DNA of 64,000 nucleotides from Auriscalpium vulgare (lineage: Eukaryota > Basidiomycota > Agaricomycetes > Russulales > Auriscalpiaceae): the NCBI GenBank assembly GCA_019915015.1, contig JAHBBC010000006.1, positions 372,001-436,000 on the forward strand, given 5' to 3'. Within the stretch, counting starts at the first letter, position 1, and every line of letters begins with the position of its first letter. The position numbers and the translations under genes were made by a program. Shown here in pieces: positions 36,252 through 48,014 of this stretch. The notes below the pieces were generated by a model that saw only the letters and a list, made by a program, of their open reading frames with translations, did not search any database and was not told the DNA's origin.

Positions 36252-39200
36252 CTATGCCAAGGAAGGATCGTCCTGATGTAAAGGTGTCACAATATCAAAC
36301 ACGCCGGTGCCGGTCAGGGTGGGCCGGCCAACCACCAGATTACCTGATGGCGTGCTCAGATCGTCGAAGTCTCCGTATAGAGTTGCATCGGAAAGGAAAG
36401 CAGCCGTCGTCTCGAACGAGGCCTTCAGCAGAGGAGAGGGATGCATGCCGATACCCTTGCGGTTAAACGGTTTGTAGCCGCCTTCAAAGGTCTGTCGATC
36501 ACCGTCAGGGCGAGGGCATGGTTATGGATATGATAGGTACGCACCATGTAATCTGCGATGAGCTCCAGGTGGCGGAAGTCGACGTCGATGTTGTAGACGC
36601 CGAACACGCCGCTCATCTCACGCACGATGGCCGCCCGTGCCATCTCCACGCCATAAGAGTTGAGGATCGCATAGATATCGTTGGAGTAGATGTCGTTTTC
36701 GTCTATCATCGGCTCGTCCGTGGTGCATGCAAAATCCCAGATGCCGCGGAAATTGGATCCGTTGGTCGTGATCTGCTACTTGATGAGTGAGATATTTTAT
36801 TGGTGGCATGGGGACGTACCTTCACGGATCCGTCTTTGCTCTTTTCGCGCACCCGAAAGCAATCGGCGATGCCGGGGATCTCTCGTACGACGGTTTTCAG
36901 AGCCGTGCGCTCTACGATGCCGACCAGGAGAAGCTTGGGGAGATCAGATCCGAACTGTCCAGAGCAACAAATCAGGAAAAGTCGCCAAGGGCTCGAGGTT
37001 GACACGTACCTCTAGCTCAATCTGGCATCCAGATGGTTGGAACGCGAATGCCATCGCGTTCGGGAAGTTCTCCAAGAACGCCTCCTCGGTCTTCGCAACG
37101 AGAGCCTTCAGGCCACCCTTGCCCTTCTTCACCTTCGGTGCTCCCTCGTCGGAACCACTGCCGTCTTCCGACGCGTAAGCAGCCTCGATGGCAGCGTCGT
37201 CCAGCTCTCCGCCCTCACTACCCTCATCCTCGTCTTCGTCCGATTCGTAGGTCGCCTGTTGTGTCGACTGCCGCTTCCTTTTCTCGCTCGTCGCATCTCC
37301 ATCGCCGACCTCGCTCTCCTCATCGTCGTCTCGTGACCTCCCTGATGGCTCTCCCTCATCCCCTTCGTCTGCTCCCTCAGCCTCGCCGCTGCGCTCTGTC
37401 ACCTTCTTGCCTTTGCCGAGCTCCGCTATTTGGCTCTTCATGTCGGCGTCGAGTTTCCTCAGTTCCGTCTGCACCTCCTTCTTGAGGATGAGCGGAAATC
37501 GGGTCCCGTATGCGGCAAGAATCGCGGTCGGGTCGACATCGTACTCGGTGCGGTACTCCTCCTCGGGGAAGAAAGAGATGTTAATCTTGAAGTTCTTACT
37601 ACGCGCCTGGCCGTTCACCGCGAGGCTCTCCGTCACTGTGATATTGTCAATGACCTGTGACAGGGTCAGACGACTAGCTTTGCGCGCGAATGCGTCCACC
37701 TCCTCCTCGGAAATGCCTTCAGTAACAGTCATGGTCATTGACGGGGTCTTCGGCTTCGTTGAAGCCGTCATGATGAGTTCACGAAGGCGTGGGATACCAA
37801 GGGTGACATTAGCGGCGCCATGACCTACATTCCGCGATGGGATTTAGGAATGAGATAGGAATGATACGGCTTACCAGCGAAGTGGAACGTGTTTAACGTC
37901 ATCTGTGTGGATGGCTCCCCAACGCTGCACGATGGTCAAACTCGTGTGTAAGATGTGGCATCTGTACGCAAAGCTTACCCTTGTCCAGCCAGTAGGCCTA
38001 CGGCTTCGCCGGGTTCGATAATACTGCGGAGATATTTGAAGAGCATCACGAGGCGCAAGTCTTTCGAAGACAGTACACCCCGTCTGCGCTTGATCTTGAT
38101 CTCTTCATCGGGAGACGACTTGAGCAGCTTGTCCGGATTAGACTTGATATAATGCTCTAATCGCTGTGCAAACTTCTCTGAGGTTGCGCCCAGATAGCGC
38201 ACAGGACTGTACATTGACATAGCCGTGTCCGACTGGGCGTAAGCATCCGGATCTTTCCGGGCGGTCTTCAGCAATTTCTTCATATACTTTACGGCCTCGT
38301 CGTCGTTGACAACGCCCAGAGCCTGGCGCGGCTGGTAGCGATTCATCAAGGAGACGGCGTTCTGCGCGATGAACGTAAACTGATACAGGTGTTTCTGCTT
38401 CGTGACGTCCAGAGCATCCCCGCCGTAGTGGAATTGGTAGACGGAGTTGTCGCTACCCCGCACGGTATTGTCATAGTGCACGCGGATGCCCTCGAGGTGC
38501 TTGATTAGCGAGCGCTGGAGATATCCGGATCGTGACGTCTTCACAGCAGTGTCGATGAGACCTTCACGCCCAGCCATGCAATGGAAGAAGAACTCCTGTG
38601 GCTTGACTCCTGTCAGAAAGCGACTGGCGACATAGCCTCCAGCGATAGCTTTAGTCTCGAAAGCCTTGAACGACGGCAGGGTCTTGCCGCTGATCATGAC
38701 GGGCACCCGTCGCCCCTCCAATTCCTGCTGACCGAGGGCGCACGAGATTTGCTGTGCATTGACCGGGCTGCCTTTCGCCCCGGACTGTGTCATTGCCTGC
38801 ATGTTGTTGTGCGGAAACTGGCGTAGGAGTCCGTGAGGCATGACAGCGTCGGCGATTTGTTTTGTGAGCTTAGCCAAGCGCGTTTTGACAGTCATATCGA
38901 GGCCGGCCATCTTGGAATCGTCGCGGAGAACGTCGCGTAGGAGGTGGACAAGCGCAGTGGGGACCTCGTCCGATGGCGTGCTCTTCAAAGAGGGGAAGTT
39001 CTCTATCGCACCTTCCGTGCCGAGGTTTTCGCCCTCGCGCAGGATCGCTGCGCGCTTGGTGTTGCCTTCCTCCGTGAGCGCGAGATCGTCCATTCGACAA
39101 GTAAAGGCTCGATGCTGCAAGAATTTGGTGAAGAGCCGGCCAAGGATCCCGAGTAAACGGCCAGCAACGTCGGCACCGTAGAGCTCGTAAACGGAGTGTA

Positions 39201-42200
39201 CCAAACCAAAGTCGCTGGCGCCAAATGATGACTTGTCGAGGACACCACAGAGGAGCTCGCCGTCCATGAAAATGACTTCATCCTCTTTCGAACCCACACC
39301 CCAAAGCGCTCCAGGAACCTTGGCCTTGTGGTTCAGATTTAGGCCTTCCGCGTTGCTCGGGGTAATGTTCAGGAGGACTGTGGAAATCTATGGAACATTA
39401 ATCTCCTTCGGGGCTCCGTGATTGCACACGCACAATCTGTTTGCCAGTCCACATCGGTCGAGGTTTCCATACCGTCGGAGGGAGCGTCTGAAGACGGCCG
39501 CTGTGGTGTGATGTCTCCTCTTCAGGTCTCAAAGCGCCATAGAGCAATTGGAAGTACTCTTCGCGAGTGAAAAAAGTGTCACGATTCGTCATCCAGACGC
39601 CGGCGACGACATGGTCTTGAATGAGGCCTCGTAAGGGCTTGCCGGAGGTCGGGACGAGGTATTGATTGTCCGTGTTCGCGATGAACATCGCCTCAGCGCG
39701 CGCCACTTCGCTCTCTGGAAATAAAAAAATTGGCGGCTGAACAGTGTTGACTGTCAGAGCGCGACTTACGTGGGAAATGGATGTTCATTTCTGCCAACTC
39801 TCCTGTGAGTTCCATGATGCCTCAGGTGGAGGAGATGTCAACGTACCATCACCGTCAAAATCAGCTGAGCAAGAAAACCCGTCAATTACACGCCACCTCA
39901 ATGTAAACGTGGCCCATACCATTGTAGGAGTTGCTACAGCATCCGTCAGGAAATTTCTACTGTACCAGCAGTGTCTAATAACGTACCAGTTCGCATAATG
40001 CATCCGGATTGTCTTCTCTCCGAGCAGTATACGAGCCTTGTGTGCCATCATACTGGGCTTGTGCAAAGTTGGTTGGCGGTTGAGAATGAGCATGTCACCG
40101 TCGCGGAGATGCCGGTAAACCTTCTTGTTGATTGCAGGTGTCCGCGTGGCGATACCTCGCCCCTGTGCGGAGCGTCCGCCATCCTGCGGTGTCATGAGTT
40201 GGTTCGCAATAGCTGTTCGCTGTTCCACCGTCAGTTTATCCTGGAGAAATCGTGTTAAATTGCTCAAGCCTGTCTGGACTGTCGGTTACTTCTTACCAAG
40301 TAGACTTGGTGGCCGTCTTCATATTCCACGATGGATGCTCCAGGATAGTTCTTCGGCCCGTTGATGACAAGCTGTCGCATCTCATGGAAATTTGCAGGCG
40401 TCACTGGCTCGGGGAACGTCAGCTTGCGCGCAAAAACCGGGGGCACCCCGATTTCGTTAGGCTCAATGTTCACGTCCGGCGAGATGACCGAGCGCGCGGC
40501 GTAGTTGACACGCTTGCCCTTAAAAAACACGCTATCTAGTACCAATAGCAAGGGAACGTGCGAGACTTTGACAGACCATCATGTGTTTTCGGAAGAGACC
40601 TTCCTTCTTCTCCAGACCTTGCTTGATTCCTGCCGGCGGTAGCTTGCCCTGCCGCACGGGCGCAGGGTTCTTGCTGCTGTCGATAAAGCTGTTGACATCA
40701 ACCTGCAGTTGTATCAGCGACTCGAGTAGGGATCCTAGGATCTTCCGCCGCGCTGCCTCGTCATACTCATCCGACTTGATCGAAGCCTTGCGCAAGTCCA
40801 CGTTGAGATCGCGCAGGCGGTACGACGTATTGATGACTTTCGCCAGCAGCTCGTTCTGGGCGTGCTCGAAGAGAATCTCTCCCATCTTTACGGGAGGCCG
40901 GAATCGCGTCGGAGTTACGGGGATGACATCAAGGAAAAACATGTCGGCAGATGCGATGGACAGGCCCTGCGGGGTGACCGGAGCAAGCGGCCCGTGTCGG
41001 CCGAAAACGAGGGAGAGCAAAGTCATCTCTTTTTTGAAGAGCAGGCGCAAGTGGGCGCGACATTCTTCGGCGGCAATAATGCGCTCGTTCCGCCCGCGCG
41101 AGGTCTTGACACGCCCGTTCGCTGCCTTGGGCAGTTGCTCCCCGTTTGCGGGCGTCGATGCGGGCTGTTCGTCGTCAGAGAACGTCGCCTCGCCAGCGGG
41201 CTCAGCATCCGACATGTCCTCATCCGAGTCGTCAGTGTTTTCTTGGCGCGCCTGTGACGTTTTTGAGGTCTTCTGCTGGTAGAGCAGCACGTTTGGTCTC
41301 CTGAGACCCAGAGCCTCGACCACGGCCTTCTGTTTCACGGAAAGCTCGTACTCGACAATCTTGGTGTGGCCCTCCTTTCGGTATGTATACCCGGGGCTAG
41401 ACAGGCTTCAGTGACAGCCGAAGGACGGGCTCAAGAAATTACGCACGCGCCGCACGTCGTGTTCTGACACTTCTTTTGCGCGACAGCTGCCTTGTGGAAG
41501 TCCATGATAAGGTCCTTCCTGGCCTGGAAGACGAGGCTGTCCTTATAGTTGTCACGTTTGCTTCCAGACGACTGCATCAGGCTAAGCTGGACGTATAGTT
41601 TCACTCGCTGCTCGAAGGCGGCGACCCCCTCTTCTGGGCCGTCATCATCGTCGTCGTCTTTGCTCCTGGTCTTGATATGGAGGTTGTCCAGGCCGATCGC
41701 GGCGTCCAGAAGCCCGTGTTCGAGTAGCTGCAATTTTGCGATGTATTTGATGACCTAATAACGAAGGTGCATATACGCGTCGATATCGGGGCACTGCGTG
41801 AAAGTGAGACGGGAGGCGCACCTGAGGCCGAGCAAGCTTGAGGCGGTGGCAGTACATGCATGTCGAGCGCAACAGGGTGTACATATGCCCCATGAAGAGC
41901 GGGTGGAAGAGCGGTGCGGGGAGCTCGATGTGTCCGAAGTGACCTGGACAGCTGTAAGCAGTCTGATGACATGTCGCACAGCTGCTCGAGCAACATGGTC
42001 AGGTTTTGGGAGTGAGAAAGGGTATATTTGCGTACATGTCATTCCTCTCCGAAGGGCCCAGTGACGGATCGTACAGACCGCCGACATTCGGCCTGTTCAA
42101 GTCGTCGAGCAAGACGGGATTTGTGATTTGCTTAACGGAGATGCGGCGAACGTCTTCGGTAGTGAGAAAGGAGAAGGAGACACTGGTAACCGTGGAGGGA

Positions 42201-42220
42201 ATGGGCTTTGAGATGTTCAT
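36252..42220 (-). CDS. RPA190: RNA polymerase I largest subunit (A190)
   Basis: Sixteen exons: 42220-42036, 41981-41822, 41754-41447, 41396-40577, 40518-40297, 40240-39987, 39933-39920, 39864-39847, 39790-39770, 39714-39434, 39387-37979, 37924-37875, 37824-37010, 36954-36820, 36775-36545, 36491-36252. They give 1720 residues with frame kept at each junction; the yeast protein is of similar size. The zinc-binding clamp [17 protein letters not shown] lies near residue 63, and [14 protein letters not shown] and the active-site NADFDGDEMN (Asp656, 658, 660) follow. [37 protein letters not shown] (bridge-helix/trigger-loop area) and an acidic Pol I-specific insert come later. This subunit holds the catalytic Mg for 35S pre-rRNA synthesis in the nucleolus. 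The catalytic motif is encoded on micro-exons of 14, 18 and 21 nt. Confidence 0.95.
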
Positions 42221-42575
42221 TGCGGGCGTACCCAGTAGAGACCGTGAAGCGTACTCCGAGGATGAAAAGGGAAGAAAAAGGTCGCCTCGCCGCTGAAAGA
42301 GAGATGAACGATTCGGCCTACGAGCTCAGCGCCGAGATATTGTCGAGCACCGAATTTGTTCGTCGCAGCGGCCGGGCTCGATAAAAGTCAAAGCGGAGGA
42401 TAGCGTTGGGAACTGCCAGGAAGATCTTTAGATGAATCACGTGATGATGCTGAGTCGGCGGGTGCAATTTCTCTGTTTTTACTCGGACCACGCTGGACAT
42501 CTTACCTACCGTCGCGTACGGGGGTTCTTCTTACAGTCATTGACAGTCACGCTCGGATATCTGGGGCCCAGCTGA
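42221..42575. promoter_or_regulatory. Bidirectional promoter, RPA190 / CAF16-like
   Basis: 355 bases between divergent start codons. No specific element is assigned; any polymerase I subunit control sites would lie here. Confidence 0.45.
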
Positions 42576-43831
42576 ATGGCAGAAATGAACGCGGAGGAGA
42601 CCTTCGAAATATCCGTGCACAAGTTGACGTACTGCCACACACCCACCGCGCCCCCTTCCTTGGCGGACATCTCTATCCAACTCCCCAAGGGGTCCCGTAC
42701 GATTCTCATCGGAGCCAATGGCGGTATGACTTTCCGCATTACTGGTAGTAATGTTCCTGCGATCTGACTCTGATCATATGTCATTGCAGCCGGAAAGTCA
42801 ACTCTTCTGCAGATCCTTGCTGGAAAGCGACTCATCACCGCGGACGGCGCCCAAGTCCTCATCAAAGGCCGCGATGTCTTTCGCAACTCTCCCCCCGGAG
42901 TCACGCACTTGGGAACGGAATGGTTCGTGCCGAGAGGGCACGACGTCGTCGTGCTGCAATCATCTGTGTACCTTAACTCAATGCAAACTCCGTCAGGGCT
43001 ATGAATCCTGTTGTAAGAGGCGACATTGTCGTGTCTAACTTCCTCGATTCCGTCGGAGGTTACCGACACAAGGAGAGGCGCGATCGCCTTCTGGACATCC
43101 TCGATGTCGACCTAGACTGGCACATGCACGCGATCTCCGACGGGGAACGGCGGCGCGTACAGCTTTGTATGGGGCTTATGCAGGACTGGGAGGTTCTGCT
43201 ATTAGATGAGGTGCGTGTTTACTTTGCGTCTTACCTTCCCCGCGACTCACCTGTCGTTTCGTCCAGGTCACAGTGGATCTAGATGTGCAAGTCCGCGACG
43301 ACCTCCTCAACTTCCTAAAAGACGACAGCGAGGCCCGGGGTGCCACCATTCTATGTCAGTCTATTCGGACTCTCGCAAATAACGTTCCGACTGAAACACT
43401 TCGTGATAGACGCGACGCACATTTTCGACGGGCTGAGTGAATTCCCGACTCACATTGCGCACATGCGTTTCGGCGCCTTCGCAACCCCGCCGACCTCATG
43501 GCCCCCCGTTGTCGGGCCGCCGGGCCTGCAGAACGCGCTCGCGCTCTCGAGTCAGTCGCTGTACAAGGTCGCGCTGCAGTGGCTCCGAGAGGACCGCGAG
43601 TATCGCCGGGAGCTCGAGAAAACTGGGCGGAAGTCCAGAGGCGCTAGGCGTGATCAGGTGTGTACATTCATCTGGTGTTTTGTGGCCCATCTTTTGACAC
43701 TCCATTCTCTCCGTCCAGGCGGTACCGTCCGACTCGGAGACCTTCTACAGGAAGTATGTCATCCTTTCTCTGCTGCCCCGTTGGACAATCTGACCCTTGG
43801 TATTCCCGTTAGGTATGACTATAGCCATTGA
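42576..43831 (+). CDS. CAF16: CAF16-like soluble ABC ATPase
   Basis: Exons 42576..42723, 42790..42922, 42997..43210, 43267..43354, 43410..43657, 43719..43753, 43813..43831; 294 residues, all junctions in frame. Walker A is GANGAGKST (split by intron 1). The signature region reads [15 protein letters not shown] in place of LSGGQ, typical of Caf16, and Walker B is LLLDEVTVDLDV, followed by the H-loop ATHIFDGL. There is no membrane segment. Caf16 is a non-transporter ABC protein associated with CCR4-NOT and Mediator components in yeast; its biochemical role is poorly known. The last two exons (35 and 19 nt) encode a short charged tail. An alternative start lies nine bases downstream (MNAEE). Confidence 0.9.
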
Positions 43832-45066
43832 TACCATTGCACCATCCTCGCTTCAACATCGTGTCTGATCTCAACATCTCCATCAGCTCAACCTGTATCT
43901 TTAGCACACTACGGCTTCAACGCAGCATTTGTATTCCGTCACCATTGCATATCGTATCAATAGCATTACAGTACACAATTGTTGTCAAATTCTCTCATCT
44001 CACATCTCTGCTCGAGGTGGCATCAGCAATATGTGGAATGGCAGTGGCCATTTGAGCGTACCAGGACGTTTAAACAGAACACCTGGTACCGGTGCGGTGG
44101 TCTAACTTGTGCTTGTTTGGCGTCACAGCGTCACGGTACTTACCCCTTGTCTTCTTTCCATATAACCTTCGTCCTCGAGCTCCGTCCCCGAATCAAATCC
44201 GATCGCCACGCGGTGATGTCAACAGTGGTTATCGATAACATCTGTCTAGTTTAGAGAGAATGCAACTCAGCCGCGGGCGCGCTCAACCTCCATCGAGTCG
44301 ACATCCGAATATCTGCTTCTGCTGCCGGCACTCTTGGGACATTCTCGAGCTAGACTTCCACGCAAACTCAAAGCCTTGGCCACTCCTTGACTTTCTCCTC
44401 GGGGGTGCCGTTCATACCCTTTCACGCCGTAGGTCTCCACAGGTTCAAGCGCCGCTCCTGTACTCGGACCGAGGTACGTGTCCTAGGAAAGTTTTCACGA
44501 CATGATCGTGTGGTCCGACAGCTCATAAATGCTGTGCGCACCGTGTTCCCTCCAACTGCGGCGATCGTCTCACTCCAACAGCGTCACAGCGCTTGCGAAC
44601 CGATATCGCGAATATTCAATTGATACAAATTTCATCAAGAGAGCTCATGTTCCAAGGACGTGTGCGCTCATGCTGGTGTCATTTCTCCGACAAGAGTACT
44701 TGACCTGCTCCCATAGTTGTGACAGCTGAAGTACATATCATGGCGGCTTGTTTGACTCGGGGCAGCTCAATGCGAAGCTCGAAGAGGTGCGCAACTCAGT
44801 TTCTGTCATGCCAGCTCATGCGACTGAAGTCGTAACTGCCCGAGGGGCAGGGCCTGAGTGCAGAACGGAAATGCCGAAAACATGTATGCGGACCGTATAC
44901 ATGTTTTCGGCATTTCAGGTCTGAATATCGCCGAGGCACCTATCGTCCTCGTGTCAAGGCAGTGTAGAGGCAGTGCGATGAGGCGCGGGCGTATATATGT
45001 TCAGGTGTGTACTGCCTCCCCGGGCCCCACACGGCGTCGCGCACTGTTTCCTGCACTGCTTCGGGA
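43832..45066. other. Intergenic, no gene recognised
   Basis: Short ORFs only. It holds a perfect inverted repeat (listed separately) and a TATATAT element near 44992, about 75 bases before the next start codon. Confidence 0.45.
44868..44916. repeat. Near-palindrome: perfect 20-bp inverted repeat, 9-nt centre
   Basis: Arms 44868-44887 and 44897-44916 are exact reverse complements (GAAATGCCGAAAACATGTAT and its complement). The 9-nt centre can itself pair as CGG/CCG around a single A. It lies 150 bases upstream of the dsRBM gene. Confidence 0.9.
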
Positions 45067-45410
45067 ATGACAGGTGTGTCCCACTCGGGTTTACGGATTA
45101 TAGGCTCTTATTTCTCAAGGCTAGACTACATCCGTGATCTGAATAACTTCATTCAGAGTCTACAAGCGACCCAAGCGTTTAAATGGGAATTCTTCCAGGA
45201 GGGTCCCGTTCACGCACCGACCTTCACCGCCTACGCGATATGTGCGTTACTTCTGACGTCTCTTGCAGTTAATTTTCCAGGATCTGACGCTGTACTGACG
45301 CAGGGGAGAATGTTGAAGTGGCTCGCGGGCAAGGCGGGAGCAAGTCCGCCGCAAAAATGCAGGCATCGAAGAGAGCCCTCGATTTTCTACATACTCGCTA
45401 TGCGCAATAA
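45067..45410 (+). CDS. Tiny single double-stranded-RNA-binding-motif protein
   Basis: Three exons, 45067..45073 (7 nt), 45125..45241 and 45304..45410, joined by 51- and 62-nt introns, give a 76-residue protein beginning MTDYIRDLNNFIQSL. The whole product is one dsRBM: helix 1 LNNFIQSLQ, strand and loop KWEFFQEGPVHAPTFTAYAI, then the conserved basic helix GGSKSAAKMQASKRALDFL. The GPxHxPxF and SKxxAK signatures are the RNA-contact residues of the family. Frame holds at both junctions and only the spliced form reads through. If intron 1 is not removed, an in-frame start with 17 extra residues before the motif is possible. Small stand-alone dsRBM proteins can modulate RNAi, but that role is inference here. 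Confidence 0.72.
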
Positions 45411-45677
45411 CATTGGTATGATGAACAGTGCGCCGCCACTTATTTATCCGTCACTGAACTACCTGCGATGTAGGTGAGGTCGTCGTGGGTGGCCCATGAT
45501 CCGTAGTAGGATACAGAAGTTGTACCACAAGACCGGTACCGTAATCCCAATACAGCAGAACCTTCGACTCTCCTCTGATTATCGCTACCTATGTACATGC
45601 CCCGTTCCTTCTCTTCTGCTCCCGAGGATCACAAAACCTTATAAAGTCCACCGACATGACTCCACAGATCTAGAGCT

Positions 45678-45708
45678 CATTGGCGCACGATGCGCTCGTG
45701 CGCCAATG
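45678..45708. repeat. 13-bp inverted repeat with 5-nt loop
   Basis: Arms 45678-45690 and 45696-45708 (CATTGGCGCACGA and its complement) around TGCGC. The position between two gene ends would allow a hairpin in RNA. Confidence 0.7.
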
Positions 45709-45831
45709 CTCTTCGACGACAGGAACATTGAACTCAGCATTGCAATTACGATGATGATAGCGGATGTATTCCGGGTGCAAGACACATGCGAGACTATCTA
45801 TATATATACCGCATTTTACTTTCCAGATTCT

Positions 45832-48014
45832 TTACTTCCTGCACATGCCCGCAGCGTCCCATCGCTCACTGCCTACGCCCGCGCCGACGATGAAGAGATC
45901 GTTGGGGTCGTACTTCAACTTGATGGTCGACAGCCGGGGATAGTTCGGCCCGAAGAAAGTGGTCTGGTAGTTCGGCTCGAGCACGTCCGCCTCGCTCGAG
46001 TATGCGCCACTGTCGCTCTCGCCAGTCAGGTTGATGAGCAGCGGCATCGAGTTAAAGGTGAAGTTGTGCCGGATCTGTTCGACGAGGGCCGGCGGTGTCG
46101 AGTCGAGCCACGTCTGGCTGAGCAGCATCTAGATGTCGGATAGGTCAGACTGAGGTTATACCGCCCAGTGCAGTCACGGGCTACGCACATGGGTCTTTGC
46201 CGTGCGCCACTTTGGCGTGAGCGCCACGCTGAGATTAGCGTTCTCCGCGACCTTGCCGCCGGAAACCATGTGTCCTAGAAATCTAACGCGCCGGGTCAGC
46301 TACACTCCCTCCAAGTCGAGCGGCGCAGATCACTCACCCCGGGACACCGGAATTGAGAATTTCTGTAACAGCGGTACCAAAGTGATCGACGTTGCCGCGG
46401 TACGCAGCGTCCGGGATGAGACGGGAACCCAGGATCAAGTTCTGGCCAGACACATCGTCCTGGAATGGCAGGACCTTGCCCGGCGCTGTCGCAGCAGCGC
46501 CCGCGACGACGGACTCGATGCCAAAGTCAGCCGTCGCGATGATCTCGTTGGGCGTCGCCGTGACCGTAATCTCCGGGAGCACCTCTGCGCCGAGCGCGCG
46601 CGCGTCGTCGAGGAACGGCTTCATGCGTGCGATGAGCGTGGACCCAGACACGCCCTTGACGAGCGTCGAGAGACTGAGAGAGCTGTTCGTCGGTGTGCTG
46701 GAGAGGTAGAAGTACTGCCCCGCGTGCAGGTCATCTAGGTCGAATATATGGCGCGCGTGCGCAGCCATGAGCTGCCCGGACATGGTGCTCGTGTTGGTGC
46801 GGATGACCGTCTGGTGAATGGTCGCCTGGAAGATGTCGAAGGTCTTGTAGGTCACGGATGTGATAACGCCCCAGCTTCCAGCGCCGCCCCCGCGCAAAGC
46901 CCAGAAGACTACAACAGTTTCAGCATATATATCAAATATGTGATGGTGAGATACGCACGATCGGGGTGTGAGAACTCGTTGGCTTCAACGTATTCGCCAG
47001 TGGCGAGAACAATATTGTACTCTGGACATCGGCATCAGCTACATCATTGCAGGAATTCAAGATACACGATACGCACGAACAGCGTTGTCAACCGCCAACC
47101 CAAGAATGGGAGAGAACGCCGAATGTCCGCCACCTTGCGAGTAACCACCAGCTGCTACCACCGTATACGCAGTGCCGCCGACGAATATCTTGCCCTTGTC
47201 CTTAGCGGCGCCATACAGGTCTCGGAGGCCAACACCACTACCGACGGTGACGGTGCTGCCGTAGCTCTTCTCGCCGATACGGTAGTTGTCCGAAAACGTC
47301 TTCTGCTTGAAGTACTGGGTCCATAGTAGCAACGAGTCCTTCGCCGTCGACCGCCCTAGGAAGTCGTGGCCCGACGCTTTGATTGCGACGCGCAGGTTGT
47401 GCTGCGCAGCAAACCGGACACCGGCCTGGGAAAGTGGGATGACGTTAGACAGAGCCGTGCTTTTGTCACGGTCACGCGATGCTCACCTGGAGGTGCGCGG
47501 GCGTCGTCGCGTTGATCGCGAAGAGAGGCACCCTTCCTTGGTTGCAAGTGGTGGTGTTGACCGTGAGGAGGCACAACGAACTGTTCCCAGCATAATCCTT
47601 CACGGACTCATCAGTCCGTTTGCATTGTCGGCATGGAAAACACCATTCATTACCTGCTCCCAGTTATTCTGAGGTCGCAGATGTCAGCATGGTAGTGGTT
47701 GATATGTGAGCAACACTCACCGAGTTCATCGCCCCCGGGAGCGCCGCGCGCCAAATGCTACTCTGCCAGTCCTCAGCCGTGCACCCATTGTTTTGGCAGA
47801 GCTTCGCTGTCGGGACGGCAGACACGAGGCGGCCGCCTACCGACGCGTTCAGAGCAGCCCACTGCGGAGTGCTCGGAAACGTGCTGTCGCCAGGTTGGCT
47901 GCGGCACTGGCCCGGGCGCAGGGCACGCCCGACGCTCGCAGCAGATGACGAGGCGTGGAGGCTGGAGAAGAGAAGCAGCAGCGTGCTGATGCACGCAAGC
48001 GAGGCAAAAGGCAT
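45832..48014 (-). CDS. Secreted FAD-linked oxidase (PCMH/BBE family)
   Basis: Eight exons: 48014-47721, 47668-47654 (15 nt), 47597-47487, 47425-47077, 47021-46959, 46908-46338, 46282-46189, 46128-45832; 597 residues, frame kept throughout. The N-terminus MPFASLACISTLLLLF is a signal peptide. The FAD-binding PCMH domain has RVAIKASGHDFLGRS, whose His (~160) is the usual 8-alpha-histidyl FAD link, and AAGGYSQGGGHSAF. No second Cys link is visible, so monocovalent FAD is expected. FWALRGGGAGSWGV and, near the end, NYQTTFFGPNYPRLSTIKLKYD (a BBE-type C-terminus, shown here in part) complete the fold. Such enzymes oxidise sugars or alkaloid-like alcohols and make H2O2. The substrate cannot be told. 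Asn-glycosylation sites (NSS, NTT, NAT) fit secretion. Confidence 0.88.

Noticed and set aside
40241..40296. Minus-strand frame [11 protein letters not shown] before [11 protein letters not shown] in RPA190
   Set aside because: It can only be joined to the previous exon out of frame; using the TCTCCAG acceptor gives [11 protein letters not shown], in frame and family-like, so the extra residues are intron.
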